A DNA stretch of 33,695 nt, taken from positions 1-33,695 of the forward strand of contig JACRPT010000091.1 of the NCBI GenBank assembly GCA_016223045.1, read 5' to 3'. This DNA comes from Candidatus Eiseniibacteriota bacterium (GTDB lineage: Bacteria; Eisenbacteria; RBG-16-71-46). Below, piece by piece: positions 1 to 7,987 of the stretch. The position numbers and the translations under genes were made by a program. Numbering within the stretch: position 1 is the stretch's first letter; each line of letters starts with the position of its first letter. Below the pieces are notes generated by a model, which was not told the DNA's origin, ran no database searches, and saw nothing but the letters and a program-made list of their open reading frames with translations.

Positions 1-257
1 GGGGGACCTGGACGTCGCTGGAGCGGCCGGAGCGAGCCATGCGACCATGGGACGGAACCTGAAAGACCGTCGGCGACTGTCCAACGCACCGTCCCGCAGG
101 CACTCGCGGCACGACCGATGGGCCGGTTCCGAAACGGCTGCTCCGATGCTCCCGCGCTGGCGGGCGGGGCGATGGTCTGCTAGACTTCGCACCCGCGCCA
201 GCCGCGGAGGGAGGGCATTCGAGCGGCGCTCCAGCCGCGCGCGCCACCATCGGATCC
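1..257. other. Left-edge stretch without a recognised gene
   Basis: The window opens in GC-rich sequence where the open frames on both strands are arginine-rich and look like no protein family I know. The stretch probably holds the upstream region of the small secreted-protein gene that starts at 258. A TAGACT hexamer near 180 could be a -10 element, but I find no convincing -35 partner. The end of a gene lying mainly outside the window cannot be excluded. Confidence 0.4.
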
Positions 258-920
258 ATGGGAACCTCGACCACGCTCCGCAGGCTCACCTTGCTCCTCG
301 CCGCGCTCGCGCTGTCGCTCGGCGCGCGCCCGGCGGCGGCGCGGGCCGCGGAATCGCCGCTGGCCTGCCCCGGCGCCGAGCTGCGCGCCGGCCAGCTCGT
401 CGAGCTGCGCTGGAGCGCGCTGCCGCGCGACGCCGAGGAGATGGAGATCCTGCTCTCGGTGGACGGCGGGAGGCACTTCGCGGTGCGCATCTCGCCCGAG
501 CTCGACCCGCGCGAGGGGCGCTTCCTCTGGCGGGTGCCGAACCTGCCCGCGGCGAGCGCGCGGCTCGTCATCCGTATCGGCCGCGGGCCCGCCGAGGTCG
601 CGACCGAGCCGACCGCGCCGTTCCGCATCCTCGGCGACGCAACCGCGCCGCGCGACCTCGACCAGGTGCACGAAGGCCCCTGGTGGAGCGGCGCGGGCGC
701 CGGCGGGCGCGATGCCGCGCCGGACGAGCTGAGCGCCGCGGGCGCGAGCCTCACCGGCGGCGGCCGCGCGGCCGAGCCGCTCGAAGCGCCGCAGCGCCCG
801 CAGGCGGACGCCGTGCGCGGCGCGAGGATCGATGCATCGCCCGTCGCGCGGCCCGACGCGACCTTCCCGCACACGCCGCGCCGCTCGAGCGCGCCGCTCT
901 TCTTCCCGCTGAGGAACTGA
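258..920 (+). CDS. Small secreted protein with an Ig-like/FN3-like beta domain
   Basis: This 220-residue protein starts with a clear signal peptide: Arg residues at 8-9, then a Leu/Ala-rich core to about residue 27 and an ARA-type cleavage region. Residues 34-130 look like a single beta-sandwich, with the phrases LSVDGGRHF, FLWRVPNL and LVIRIG typical of secreted proteins that describe a measured value. The last 80 residues are Ala/Arg/Pro-rich and probably disordered. Codons have the strong third-position G/C of the neighbouring genes. It lies 106 bases upstream of the TonB-dependent receptor on the same strand, so co-transcription is possible but not shown. I do not recognise a named family and cannot assign a role beyond export across the inner membrane. 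Confidence 0.7.
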   Translation: MGTSTTLRRLTLLLAALALSLGARPAAARAAESPLACPGAELRAGQLVELRWSALPRDAEEMEILLSVDGGRHFAVRISPELDPREGRFLWRVPNLPAASARLVIRIGRGPAEVATEPTAPFRILGDATAPRDLDQVHEGPWWSGAGAGGRDAAPDELSAAGASLTGGGRAAEPLEAPQRPQADAVRGARIDASPVARPDATFPHTPRRSSAPLFFPLRN

Positions 921-1026
921 GAACCGGTCGTTCCACGGGACGCCCGTAGTCCCGCCCAGACCGAACTCGTTCGGCTCCGGGTCGCGGCCGGCATTCATCC
1001 GGCGCGCCCACCTCCGGGAGGAACCC

Positions 1027-2906
1027 ATGCAGCTCCTGCTTTGCTTCTTTCTGGCCGCGTCCGCCGCACCGCCCGAGACGCTGGTCGTGCCGCTCCAGGG
1101 CATCGTCGTGACCGGCACGCGGACGCCGCAGGCCGCCTCGATCGCGGCGGAGGCGCGCGCGAGGTCGGCGCGGACCGCGGCATCCGCGTCCTGACCGACG
1201 GCATCCCGGTCACCGAGCCGGACGGCCGCACCTCGCTCGACCTGGTGGACCTCGGCGCCGCCGACCGCGTCGAGGTCTCGCGCAGCAACGTCTCCGCGCT
1301 CAACGGCAACGCCGCCGGCGGGGTCGTTAACCTGCGCACGAACCTGGACTTCGCCACTCCGTTCCTCGAGGTGCAGGAGCGCGCCGGCTCGTTCGGCTTC
1401 CACCGCGAGCAGACCATCGCGGGCTTCGGCGTGGGCGAATCGCGCGGCATCGTCTCGGTGATGAACTCCACCTTCGACGGCTGGCGCGCCCACGGCGCGA
1501 GCACCGGCACGCTCGCGCAGCTGCGCTTCCGCACGCCGCTCGATCCCATCACGCGGCTCGGCGTGCTGGTGGACGTGACGAGCGATCTCAACCGCTTCCC
1601 CGGCGCGCTGACGCGCGCTCAGGCGGACAGCGCGCCGCGGCAGGCCAACGCGAAGTTCGTGCAGCGCGACGACCGGCGCCGCAATCGCGTGGGGCGCGTG
1701 GCGGTCACGGTGGACCGCTCGATCGAGCCCACGCAGGACGTCTGGCTCACGCTCTACGTCGAGCCCAAGGTCCTGCAGCGCTCGGAACGCAACCGCTTCC
1801 GCGACTTCACCCGCACCCACGCCGGCGGGAGCGCGGTCTACGCGCTGCGCTCGGACCTCACGCCCGGGCTCAGGAGCCGGACCGCGGTGGGCGGCGACGA
1901 GGCCTTCCAGGACGGCTCGATCCTGTTCTACACGCTGAATCCCGACGGCAGCCGCGGCACCACGCTCAAGGCGAACAAGCGCGAGGCCGCGAACAGCGCG
2001 GGCGCGTTCGTGGAACAGGACCTGACCTGGCGCGAGCGCTGGTCGCTGAACGCGGCGCTGCGCTTCGACGACCTCTGGTACATCGCCGAGGATTTCATGG
2101 ACCCGCGCTTCGACGCGACCAGGCGCTTCACGCGCGTCACGCCGAAGGGGTCGCTGGCGTACTCGTCCGGCGCGCACACGGTCTACGCCTCGCTCGGCGG
2201 CGGCGTCGAGGCGCCGGCGTTCAACGAGATCGACCCGCCGCCGCCCTTCGACACGCTCACCAGCTTCAACCCGTTCCTCGAAGCAATGCGCTCGACCACC
2301 TACGAGCTGGGCGCCAAGGGCGAGCTCGTGCGGGGCGGCGCGCTCGGGCGGCTGCGCTACGACGTCGCGCTCTACCGCATCGAGGTCGCGAACGACATCG
2401 TGCCGTTCGACGGCGGAGCGTACTTCTTCACCGCCGGCAGGTCGCGGCGCCAGGGCGTGGAACTCGGGCTCGACTGGCGGCCCGCGGACGCGCTGCTGGT
2501 GAGCGCGACCGCGACGCTCTCGGACAACACCTACCGGACGTACCGGAACGACCTCGGCGACTTCGCCGGCAAGCAGGTGGCCGGGCTGCCGAAGTCCACG
2601 CTCACCGGGCTGGTGCGCTACACCACGCCGATGGGCTTGAGCGCCGACGCCGCGGTGAGGAACGTGGGCGCCTACTACGCCGACGATGCGAACACCGCGC
2701 GCGCCGCGGCGGCCACGCTGGTGAACGGCTCGCTCGGTTACGCGCGCGCGTTCGGCCCGCGCGTGCTGCGCGCGTTCGTGGCGGGCGAGAATCTCACGGA
2801 CGAACGCTACGTCGCCTCGGTGTTCATCAACGGCGTGAACGGCGAATACTACGAGCCGGGCCTGCCGCGGAACTGGTCCGCGGGTCTCACGCTGCGCTGG
2901 AGGTAG
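1027..2906 (+). pseudogene. TonB-dependent outer-membrane receptor, plug domain deleted and frameshifted
   Basis: A good ribosome site (GGGAGGA at 1015-1021) precedes ATG 1027. This frame encodes a signal peptide and the VVTGTRTP phrase that opens TonB plug domains, but stops at TGA 1192-1194. From about 1155 a different frame carries the plug continuation (GIRVLTDGIPV, then EPDGRTSLDLVDLG, then NAAGGVVNLRT) and an uninterrupted beta-barrel to 2906, including a late NLTDERY motif and a terminal aromatic-Arg pair. In intact family members some 55 to 75 residues separate the two plug landmarks; here almost none do. So an internal segment is missing and the reading frame is broken. The family imports siderophores, cobalamin or similar ligands using TonB energy; the ligand here is unknown. 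The defect is either a real inactivation or an assembly collapse. The long, clean barrel frame favours a recent event or an assembly error. Confidence 0.8.
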
Positions 2907-3045
2907 ACCGGCGGCGGCCGGTCAGCGCAAGCGGGCGACGGTGCGGCGCGTGACGGCGGCGCGTGGTGCGGGCGGGCGAGCGGGCGGCGCGGGCGGGCGG
3001 GCGCCCGCGCGGGCGGTGCGCGGCCCGCGTGACCGCGAGCGCGCG

Positions 3046-3077
3046 GAGCCCGGCATGCCCCATGGCATGCCGGGCTC
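3046..3077 (+). terminator. Hairpin terminator after the TonB receptor
   Basis: A perfect 14-bp inverted repeat (arms 3046-3059 and 3064-3077) with a CCAT loop is followed by GTTCGCTTTCC. It lies 140 bases after the receptor stop codon. The trailing T-run is short, so termination may be imperfect or may work in both directions. Confidence 0.7.
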
Positions 3078-3617
3078 GTTCGCTTTCCCCGACCGACAAG
3101 GCAGCGGAGGCGGGACACTTCGGCCGATCGGCCCCCGATTACGACCAACCTCTGCGAACCCGACCTGCCGCCCCTTGCCTGTCGTGGTCGAGGCCTTTCG
3201 ACCTCGCCGCCGTGCAACGCAAGCCGCGGACCATGCGCGCGCCCGCGGTCGCTCTTCGCGCCAATCCCTTGCGGGGCCCACGCGTCCGCGCGTAGTTCCG
3301 CCTGCGGTGTCGCACGCGGTGGCGGGCTCAGGTGTCCACCCCGTGCGCGTCGGTGTCGCCTGGCGGGCAGGGCAAGCGTTCTCTCCACGAGCAGGTGGCG
3401 CGGATGTCGCCGCGCGCGCCGCGGTGTCCCCCGCGTTGTCGGCGCGGTGCGCTCCCACGGGGCGCGCCCTGCCCGTGGCACGCCGGGGTCCGCCCTGGCA
3501 ATCGCGGACCGCGCCGATCGCGGGCGGGATCATCCATGTGTGCCCGCACCCGCGCCAATCGCGGCCACGCTCGTCCGCCACCGTCAGAACCCGCGCCTTT
3601 CCCGCCGATCTTGGCCC
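3078..3617. other. Gene-poor stretch upstream of lexA
   Basis: About 540 bases without a protein or RNA I can recognise. Open frames run through on both strands, as expected at this GC content, but their translations are Arg/Pro/Ala-rich and lack domain character. The RNase P RNA, tmRNA and SRP signatures I looked for by eye are not here. Base composition is slightly less extreme than in the coding regions. Confidence 0.45.
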
Positions 3618-3647
3618 TTGACGCGGTGCACGTCTGTGCACTAATGT
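3618..3647 (+). promoter_or_regulatory. lexA promoter with LexA operator in the spacer
   Basis: A sigma70-like promoter, TTGACG (3618-3623) and TAATGT (3642-3647), has an 18-bp spacer almost filled by the dyad GTGCAC-GTCT-GTGCAC (3626-3641). Its core, 3627-3640, fits TGCNC-N4-GTGCA, the LexA box reported for Fibrobacter succinogenes, and does not fit the E. coli, Bacillus or alphaproteobacterial boxes. LexA bound here would block RNA polymerase, giving autoregulation. Transcription would start near 3654, about 40 bases before the gene. Confidence 0.85.
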
Positions 3648-3694
3648 CTCGCCGTGGTCAATCGCCGCAGCCCCGGATTCACGAGGAGCGAGCC

Positions 3695-4294
3695 ATGCTG
3701 AATGACAGAGCGCGTGAGATTCTCGCCTTCATCCGCCGCTTCCAGAGCGAGCGCGGATTCCCTCCCACGATTCGCGAGATCGGTCGCGCCTCCGGGATCT
3801 CCTCCACGAACGGGGTGCGCTACTACCTCACGATGCTCGAGAAGGCCGGCCACCTGAAGCGACAGGGGAAGGTCTCCCGCGGCACCGGTCCCACCTCGAG
3901 GCCGCAGCCGAGCTGCATCCCGATCCTCGGGCGCGTCGCCGCGGGCCAGCCCATCCTCGCCGAGCAGTCGTTCGACGGCTCGCTCGAGATGAGCGAGGTG
4001 TTCGGCGATCCCGACGGGTTGTTCGCGCTGCGCGTGCGCGGCGACAGCATGGTCGAGGCCGGCGTCTTCCAGGGCGACTACGTCGTGGTGCGTCAGCGCG
4101 ACCAGGCATCCAGCGGGGACATGGTGGTGGCGCTGGTGGGAGACGAGGCCACGGTGAAGTACTACCGGCCGCACGCCGACCACATCGAGCTCATCCCCGC
4201 GAACGTGAACTACGCTCCCCTCCGGGTGGAACCAGGCACGGATTTCCGAATCCTCGGCGTCGTGACGGGCGTGCTGCGTACCGTCGGCCGCTGA
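3695..4294 (+). CDS. lexA: LexA, SOS repressor and self-cleaving peptidase
   Basis: A 199-residue protein of normal LexA length. Residues 1-65 form the winged-helix DNA-binding domain, with PPTIREIG and the recognition segment SSTNGVRYYLTMLEKAG. The Ala83-Gly84 bond in GRVAAGQP is the expected self-cleavage site. The catalytic dyad is Ser118 in RGDSM and Lys155 in TVKYY. RecA filaments on single-stranded DNA stimulate cleavage and release the SOS genes. ATG 3695 is chosen because it follows GAGGAGCG and gives the canonical N-terminus; upstream extension of the frame is an artefact of high GC. The recognition helix should match the Fibrobacter-type operator upstream. The following gene, a transposase-like protein, has a second candidate operator and may be in the same regulon. 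Confidence 0.96.
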   Translation: MLNDRAREILAFIRRFQSERGFPPTIREIGRASGISSTNGVRYYLTMLEKAGHLKRQGKVSRGTGPTSRPQPSCIPILGRVAAGQPILAEQSFDGSLEMSEVFGDPDGLFALRVRGDSMVEAGVFQGDYVVVRQRDQASSGDMVVALVGDEATVKYYRPHADHIELIPANVNYAPLRVEPGTDFRILGVVTGVLRTVGR

Positions 4295-4348
4295 CCCCCC
4301 CTCTACATCGAAAGGCAGGCAGCACGGACGCGAGAGCTTCCGAGTCGG

Positions 4349-4379
4349 TTCTCGAACCCCCCAATGGCACATATGTGCA
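4349..4379 (+). promoter_or_regulatory. Candidate SOS-controlled promoter of the transposase-like gene
   Basis: GGCAC-ATAT-GTGCA at 4366-4379 matches TGCNC-N4-GTGCA at all but the first base and contains the perfect palindrome GCACATATGTGC (4367-4378). It overlaps a weak -10 (TATGTG 4372-4377), placed 17 bp from TTCTCG (4349-4354). A second short dyad, GGTTC-TC-GAACC, lies at 4347-4358. The operator ends 23 bases before GTG 4403. Repression by LexA is inferred from the similarity to the lexA operator 740 bases upstream. Confidence 0.6.
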
Positions 4380-4402
4380 GTAAAGCGACAGGAGGTACCG
4401 CC

Positions 4403-4861
4403 GTGGAACGCAACCTGACCCCCGAAATCAACGAAGCGCTGCTGGGCCGGTGGGAACCCGTCTACCGCAGCCAGCTGCACTACCTGGTGACATGGAGTAC
4501 GCGCGGCCGCCGGCCGGTGCTGAAGGACCGGCACATCCGGGTGCTGCGCGAACTGATCCAGCAGGCGTGCGACGAACGCGGGTACACGCTGGTCGAGTCC
4601 TGCGCCGCGCCCGAGCACGTTCACGTCCTGGTGGGGCTGAGCCCCACGCAGAGCGTCGCGAGCGCGGTGCGAGAACTGAAGGGCCGCGCCGGCATGGCGC
4701 TGATGTCGCAGTTCCCCGAGCTGCGCGTGTGGCTGCGCGCGAACCTGGTGTGGGACGAACGCTACTCGGTGGAGACCGTGAGCGCGATGCGTCTCGACCG
4801 CGTGCGCGACCGCCTGCGCGTGCTCCACGGCCCGGAGGAGGATCTCGCCGCCGCGAGCTGA
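4403..4861 (+). CDS. IS200/IS605-type HUH (Y1) transposase-like protein
   Basis: A 152-residue protein with the Y1 transposase fold. An N-terminal strand LHYLVTWSTRGRRPVL is followed by the metal-binding HUH motif His72-Val-His74 in EHVHVLVG. The helix SVASAVRELKG comes next, then the catalytic tyrosine Tyr121 in WDERYSVETVS, the counterpart of the GYFVSTV segment of IS200 TnpA. These enzymes cut and rejoin single-stranded DNA through a 5' phosphotyrosine. GTG 4403 is preferred over ATG 4364: it follows AGGAGG (4390-4395) at good spacing, and the candidate LexA box would otherwise lie inside the gene. There is no tnpB, and I see no clear element ends beyond small dyads on each side. It may be a domesticated single-gene relative (RAYT-like) rather than an active insertion sequence. 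The possible SOS control is unusual. Confidence 0.85.
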   Translation: MERNLTPEINEALLGRWEPVYRSQLHYLVTWSTRGRRPVLKDRHIRVLRELIQQACDERGYTLVESCAAPEHVHVLVGLSPTQSVASAVRELKGRAGMALMSQFPELRVWLRANLVWDERYSVETVSAMRLDRVRDRLRVLHGPEEDLAAAS

Positions 4862-4890
4862 GCGCCGACCCCGGATCGTCGGCTCACGGT

Positions 4891-4909
4891 ATTTCGTGAG
4901 TCACGAAAT
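4891..4909. terminator. Perfect 19-bp dyad between convergent genes
   Basis: ATTTCGTGA and TCACGAAAT flank a single G. The dyad is AT-richer than its surroundings and sits between the stop codons of the transposase-like gene (+) and the exporter (-). It could be a weak bidirectional terminator, a protein-binding site, or a relic of the imperfect palindromes that Y1 transposases recognise at element ends. Confidence 0.45.
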
Positions 4910-4953
4910 GACGTGATTGGAATTGCGTGTCAGACCGTTGGCGGCCAAGTAGT

Positions 4954-5928
4954 TCAGACATGCTCGCGCGCCGGCGCCTGGCCCGGAGCCGACGCCAGCA
5001 CCGAGGCGGTGAGCACGAGGCCCGCGCCCAGCCACTGGAGCGGATGGAGGCCCTCGCCCAGGAAGATCGCCGCCGCGAACACCGCCATCACCGGCTCGAG
5101 CGTGGCGATGATGCCGGCCTGCGAGGGTGTGAGACGCCGCAGCCCGGCGTAGAACAGCGCGAAGGGGACGAGCGCGGAGCCGACCCCGATGGCCACCAGC
5201 AGCAGCCAGGTGTTGGCGTCGTAGCCCGCGGCCACGATGCGCCAGGGCGGGGTGACGATGGCCCAGAACGCCACGGCCACGAGAAAGCCGTAGAAGTGGA
5301 TGGTCTCGGGCGGGTAGCGGCGCAACGCGCGCTTCGAGAACAGGATGTAGAACGCGAACACCACCGCCGACCCGAAGCCGATCGCCCACTGCAGGGGTGT
5401 GGCGTGGAGCGCGACCGGATCCACGTCGCCCACCAGCAGCGCCGTGCCTGCCAGCGCTGCCGCGGCCGCCGCGAACGTGCTGCTCCCCACGCGGACCCCG
5501 CGCAGCAGGTCGTAGAGCACGAGCAGCGAGGGCGCCAGGTACTGGATCAGGATCGCCAGCCCGACGCCGAGCACCGAGATGCTGTAGTAGTACGCGCCCT
5601 GCATCGCCGCGACCCCGAACAGACCGAGGATGACGAAATAGCCCCAGTCCTCGCGCCGGATGGCGAGCGCGGGGCGCTTCCGCCATGCGAGCCACGGCCC
5701 CAGGATCGCGAGCGCCACCGCCAGGCGCAGCTCGACCACGGTGAGCGCCGGCACGTGCCGGTCGCGGAAGACGTAGCGCGCCAGCGTCGCCGAGGTGGCC
5801 CAGAAGAACGCCGCGCCGAACACCAGCCAGCGCCCCCGCGCGACCGAGCCGGGCCCGCTCGCGTGCGCGGAGGGGAGCCGCCCGACTTCAGAGGAGCCGG
5901 CGGCGGGCGAGGCGGCAGATTCGCTCAT
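4954..5928 (-). CDS. EamA-family (DMT superfamily) membrane exporter
   Basis: A 324-residue protein with about ten hydrophobic segments arranged as two EamA repeats, roughly residues 32-165 and 185-315. Family landmarks include WATSATLARY near the start of repeat one, ELRLAVALAI, and in repeat two the phrase TLEPVMAVFAAAIFLGE near the C-terminus. These carriers export metabolites such as amino acids or nucleoside derivatives; the substrate cannot be read from sequence. ATG 5928 is chosen over GTG 5937. The first 31 residues are polar and probably cytoplasmic. The start overlaps the 3' end of the protease gene by 41 bases, so the two are probably co-transcribed and coupled. Confidence 0.87.
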   Translation of the reverse strand: MSESAASPAAGSSEVGRLPSAHASGPGSVARGRWLVFGAAFFWATSATLARYVFRDRHVPALTVVELRLAVALAILGPWLAWRKRPALAIRREDWGYFVILGLFGVAAMQGAYYYSISVLGVGLAILIQYLAPSLLVLYDLLRGVRVGSSTFAAAAAALAGTALLVGDVDPVALHATPLQWAIGFGSAVVFAFYILFSKRALRRYPPETIHFYGFLVAVAFWAIVTPPWRIVAAGYDANTWLLLVAIGVGSALVPFALFYAGLRRLTPSQAGIIATLEPVMAVFAAAIFLGEGLHPLQWLGAGLVLTASVLASAPGQAPAREHV

Positions 5929-7354
5929 GGGATCCACGGCGGACGGTGAGGGTGACCCGGGAGCCCGGAGGGCCCTCGAGGCGGCGCGCCAGCGTCACCA
6001 GGTCGAACGCGGCGGCGGGCTCGCCGTCGATCGCGACCACCAGGTCGCCGGACGCGACGCCGGCGCGCGCGGCGGGCGAGCCCTCCGCGACCGCGACGAC
6101 GCACGCGGCGCCTGCGACCCGCTCGAGCTGCACACCGACGTGCGAGTACTCGTAGGGGCGCTCGTCGCTGCCCCCGCGGACGGGATCGAGCCACAGCATG
6201 TGGCCCGGGTAGTCGAGGGCCACGCGGTAGCCCTTCAGGAACGAGTAGCCGAGCAGGCCGTGCACCGGCTCGCCCACGGCCTGCGAGAGCATGGTCTCGA
6301 GCTCGCTGCGGATGACCGCGGCGTCCATCCCCAACACCCGCACCGGGCCGCCGCTCCCCTCGACCTGGAGCTCGGGCACGCGCACCATCCAGGCCGCGCT
6401 GGTCCCGATCAGCGTGGGCGCGGTGAGGCCGCGCAACGAGCGCCAGGAGCGCGCGCGCGGCACCCGCGTGGCAAGCGCGTTCTCGAAGAACACGCTCTTG
6501 GTGGCGCCCGTGTCCAGGATGAGCGTGAGCGCGCGGCCGAAGTGCGGCGGCCGCGGGTCGGAGGCTCGCGCCCGCACCAGCACCTTGCCATCGCCCGCGA
6601 GCCGAACGGGCACCGACACCGCGCGCGCGGAGAGGAACCCGGGGCGTGCCGGCCCCGGCCCCGCGGACCGGGCGCCGCCGGCACGGGCGCCGCCCTCACC
6701 GATGTCGCCGGCCCGGGCGCCTTCTGCAGGGACACCGCCCGCATCGGCGTCGTCGGTCGGCGCGCTGTCGGCGCCGGCACTGCCGGCGCGGGCACTGTCC
6801 GGGTCGGCCTCGCCGGCATGGGTGCGCGTGCTCCCGATCGCCGGGACCAGCGCGCCGATCCCCGCGCGGTAGTCGAGCCAGAGGACGCGGTCGGCGAGCA
6901 CGGACTTCCCGATCAGGCCGAGCACGGGACGGTCGGTGACGCGGCGAATCACCCCGGCGTCCACGGTGAGGACCGGGCTGACCTGGTCGAGCTGCATCCC
7001 GCCCAGGGTGAAGCGCGGGACCGGCCGCGCGGCGAGGCCGACGACGCCGGAGTCGGCCGCTCCGTCCACGAGCCCGAGCGCGCGGGCGAGGCCGTGGTCG
7101 AGCGCCAGGAACCCGGCGCCGGTGTCGAGCACGAACAGCCCGGTGGTGTCGCGCCCGTTCGCCCCGCGCAGCGATGCCGTCACGAGGATCGCCCCCTCCA
7201 GGTTCTCGAAATGGAGGATCTCCGTGCCGGCAGGCCAGCTACGGACGATAGCAGCGGCGCTGTCGGGGCCTGCCCGTGCTCCGCGCGGAGCGGCGGCGGC
7301 CGCCGCTGCGACCAGCAGCAGTGCGAGCGCGCTGGCAGCGGCGATCGGTCTCAT
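5888..7354 (-). CDS. Secreted protein with two retropepsin-like aspartyl protease domains and a PDZ domain
   Basis: The 488-residue product starts with a signal peptide (MRPIAAASALALLL, then an Ala run). Two pepsin-like half-domains follow, each with a catalytic triad: DTGAGF near residue 77 and DTGATK near residue 260. A low-complexity linker of Ala/Gly/Asp/Arg lies between them, with imperfect 15-bp repeats in the DNA. Residues 390-488 form a PDZ domain (GVQLERV, SPAARAGVASGDLVVAIDG). Bacterial proteins of this type are periplasmic or lipid-anchored proteases, often with PDZ substrate selection. ATG 7354 is preferred because it starts the signal peptide; GTG 7444, directly after the bactofilin stop, would add 30 Arg/Ala-rich residues. 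The two half-domains may form a pseudo-dimeric active site. The substrate is unknown. Confidence 0.8.
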   Translation of the reverse strand: MRPIAAASALALLLVAAAAAAAPRGARAGPDSAAAIVRSWPAGTEILHFENLEGAILVTASLRGANGRDTTGLFVLDTGAGFLALDHGLARALGLVDGAADSGVVGLAARPVPRFTLGGMQLDQVSPVLTVDAGVIRRVTDRPVLGLIGKSVLADRVLWLDYRAGIGALVPAIGSTRTHAGEADPDSARAGSAGADSAPTDDADAGGVPAEGARAGDIGEGGARAGGARSAGPGPARPGFLSARAVSVPVRLAGDGKVLVRARASDPRPPHFGRALTLILDTGATKSVFFENALATRVPRARSWRSLRGLTAPTLIGTSAAWMVRVPELQVEGSGGPVRVLGMDAAVIRSELETMLSQAVGEPVHGLLGYSFLKGYRVALDYPGHMLWLDPVRGGSDERPYEYSHVGVQLERVAGAACVVAVAEGSPAARAGVASGDLVVAIDGEPAAAFDLVTLARRLEGPPGSRVTLTVRRGSHERICRLARRRLL

Positions 7355-7444
7355 GGCCGCCCGGCCGGGGCGCGCGCCCGGGGGTCGCGCCCGCGCGGCC
7401 ATCGCGGCGGCCGCCGGCGCGGACGCGGGCTGCGGCCGCCGCAC

Positions 7445-7852
7445 TCAGCTCCGCGCGCGCACGTGGTCCGCGCCCAGATCCACGCTCTCCGAGCCGTTCT
7501 CGAGCATGGTGCAGCGGCCGGTGAAGTGCACGCCGGGCTCCATCACCACGGTCATCGCGGCGACGTCGCCCTCGACCCGGGCGCCGTTCTTCATCTCCAG
7601 CGACCCGAGCGCGCGGATGTCCCCGAACACGCGACCGCGGACCACGGCCTCCTTGACCTCGATGTCGGCCCGCATGATCCCGTGCTCGCCGATCTCGAGC
7701 CGGTCGCAGTTGAGGATGTCGCCTTCGAACTCGCCGTCGATGCGCAGCGTGCCGTGCACCATCAGCGTGCCGCGCAGGCTCGTGCCCACCCCCAGGATGG
7801 TGTTGGGCTGGGCCGCCCCATCGCTCTCGGAGGCCTTCGACCTGAAGATCAT
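7445..7852 (-). CDS. Bactofilin, polymer-forming cytoskeletal protein
   Basis: A 135-residue protein with the bactofilin beta-helix signature. The core from about 18 to 115 is a ladder of short strands (GTLMVHGTLRIDGEFEG, then RLEIGEHG, then VVRGRVFGDI, then LEMKNGARVEGD). Short polar tails flank it, as usual. Bactofilins polymerise without nucleotide at the membrane and position cell-wall enzymes or chromosome-segregation proteins; in Myxococcus, bactofilins are linked to ParABS. Its place right after parAB fits such a role, but this is inference. GGGAGCGGGACC before ATG 7852 is a good ribosome site. The 135 bases upstream hold an AT-richer patch (7920-7970) likely to contain its promoter. 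Confidence 0.92.
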   Translation of the reverse strand: MIFRSKASESDGAAQPNTILGVGTSLRGTLMVHGTLRIDGEFEGDILNCDRLEIGEHGIMRADIEVKEAVVRGRVFGDIRALGSLEMKNGARVEGDVAAMTVVMEPGVHFTGRCTMLENGSESVDLGADHVRARS

Positions 7853-7987
7853 GGTCCCGCTCCCTGGTTTCCGACCGGTGCCGCCGGCCGGGTCGGCCTT
7901 CCGTCGTCGTCCGCCGACTGCGAAATCATGTAATCAGCTTGTGCGCAACAGACTAATGCCAATGTAGTGCACGACCGCCAGCCCGAC

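Noticed and set aside
180-2177. Long minus-strand open frame opposite the secreted-protein and TonB genes
   Set aside because: Its translation is Arg/Ala/Val-rich without domains. It is the antisense shadow expected at high GC.
2941-3621. Forward open frame of 226 codons before lexA
   Set aside because: No ribosome site, contains the terminator hairpin, and its composition is Arg/Pro/Ala noise.
3332-3694. Upstream extension of the lexA frame
   Set aside because: The extension would read through the promoter and operator. LexA starts canonically at 3695 with a ribosome site.
4341-4365. GGTTCTCGAACC followed by a C-run and CCA, resembling a tRNA T-arm and 3' end
   Set aside because: No acceptor, D or anticodon stems can be formed upstream. 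It is a short dyad near the transposase-like gene.
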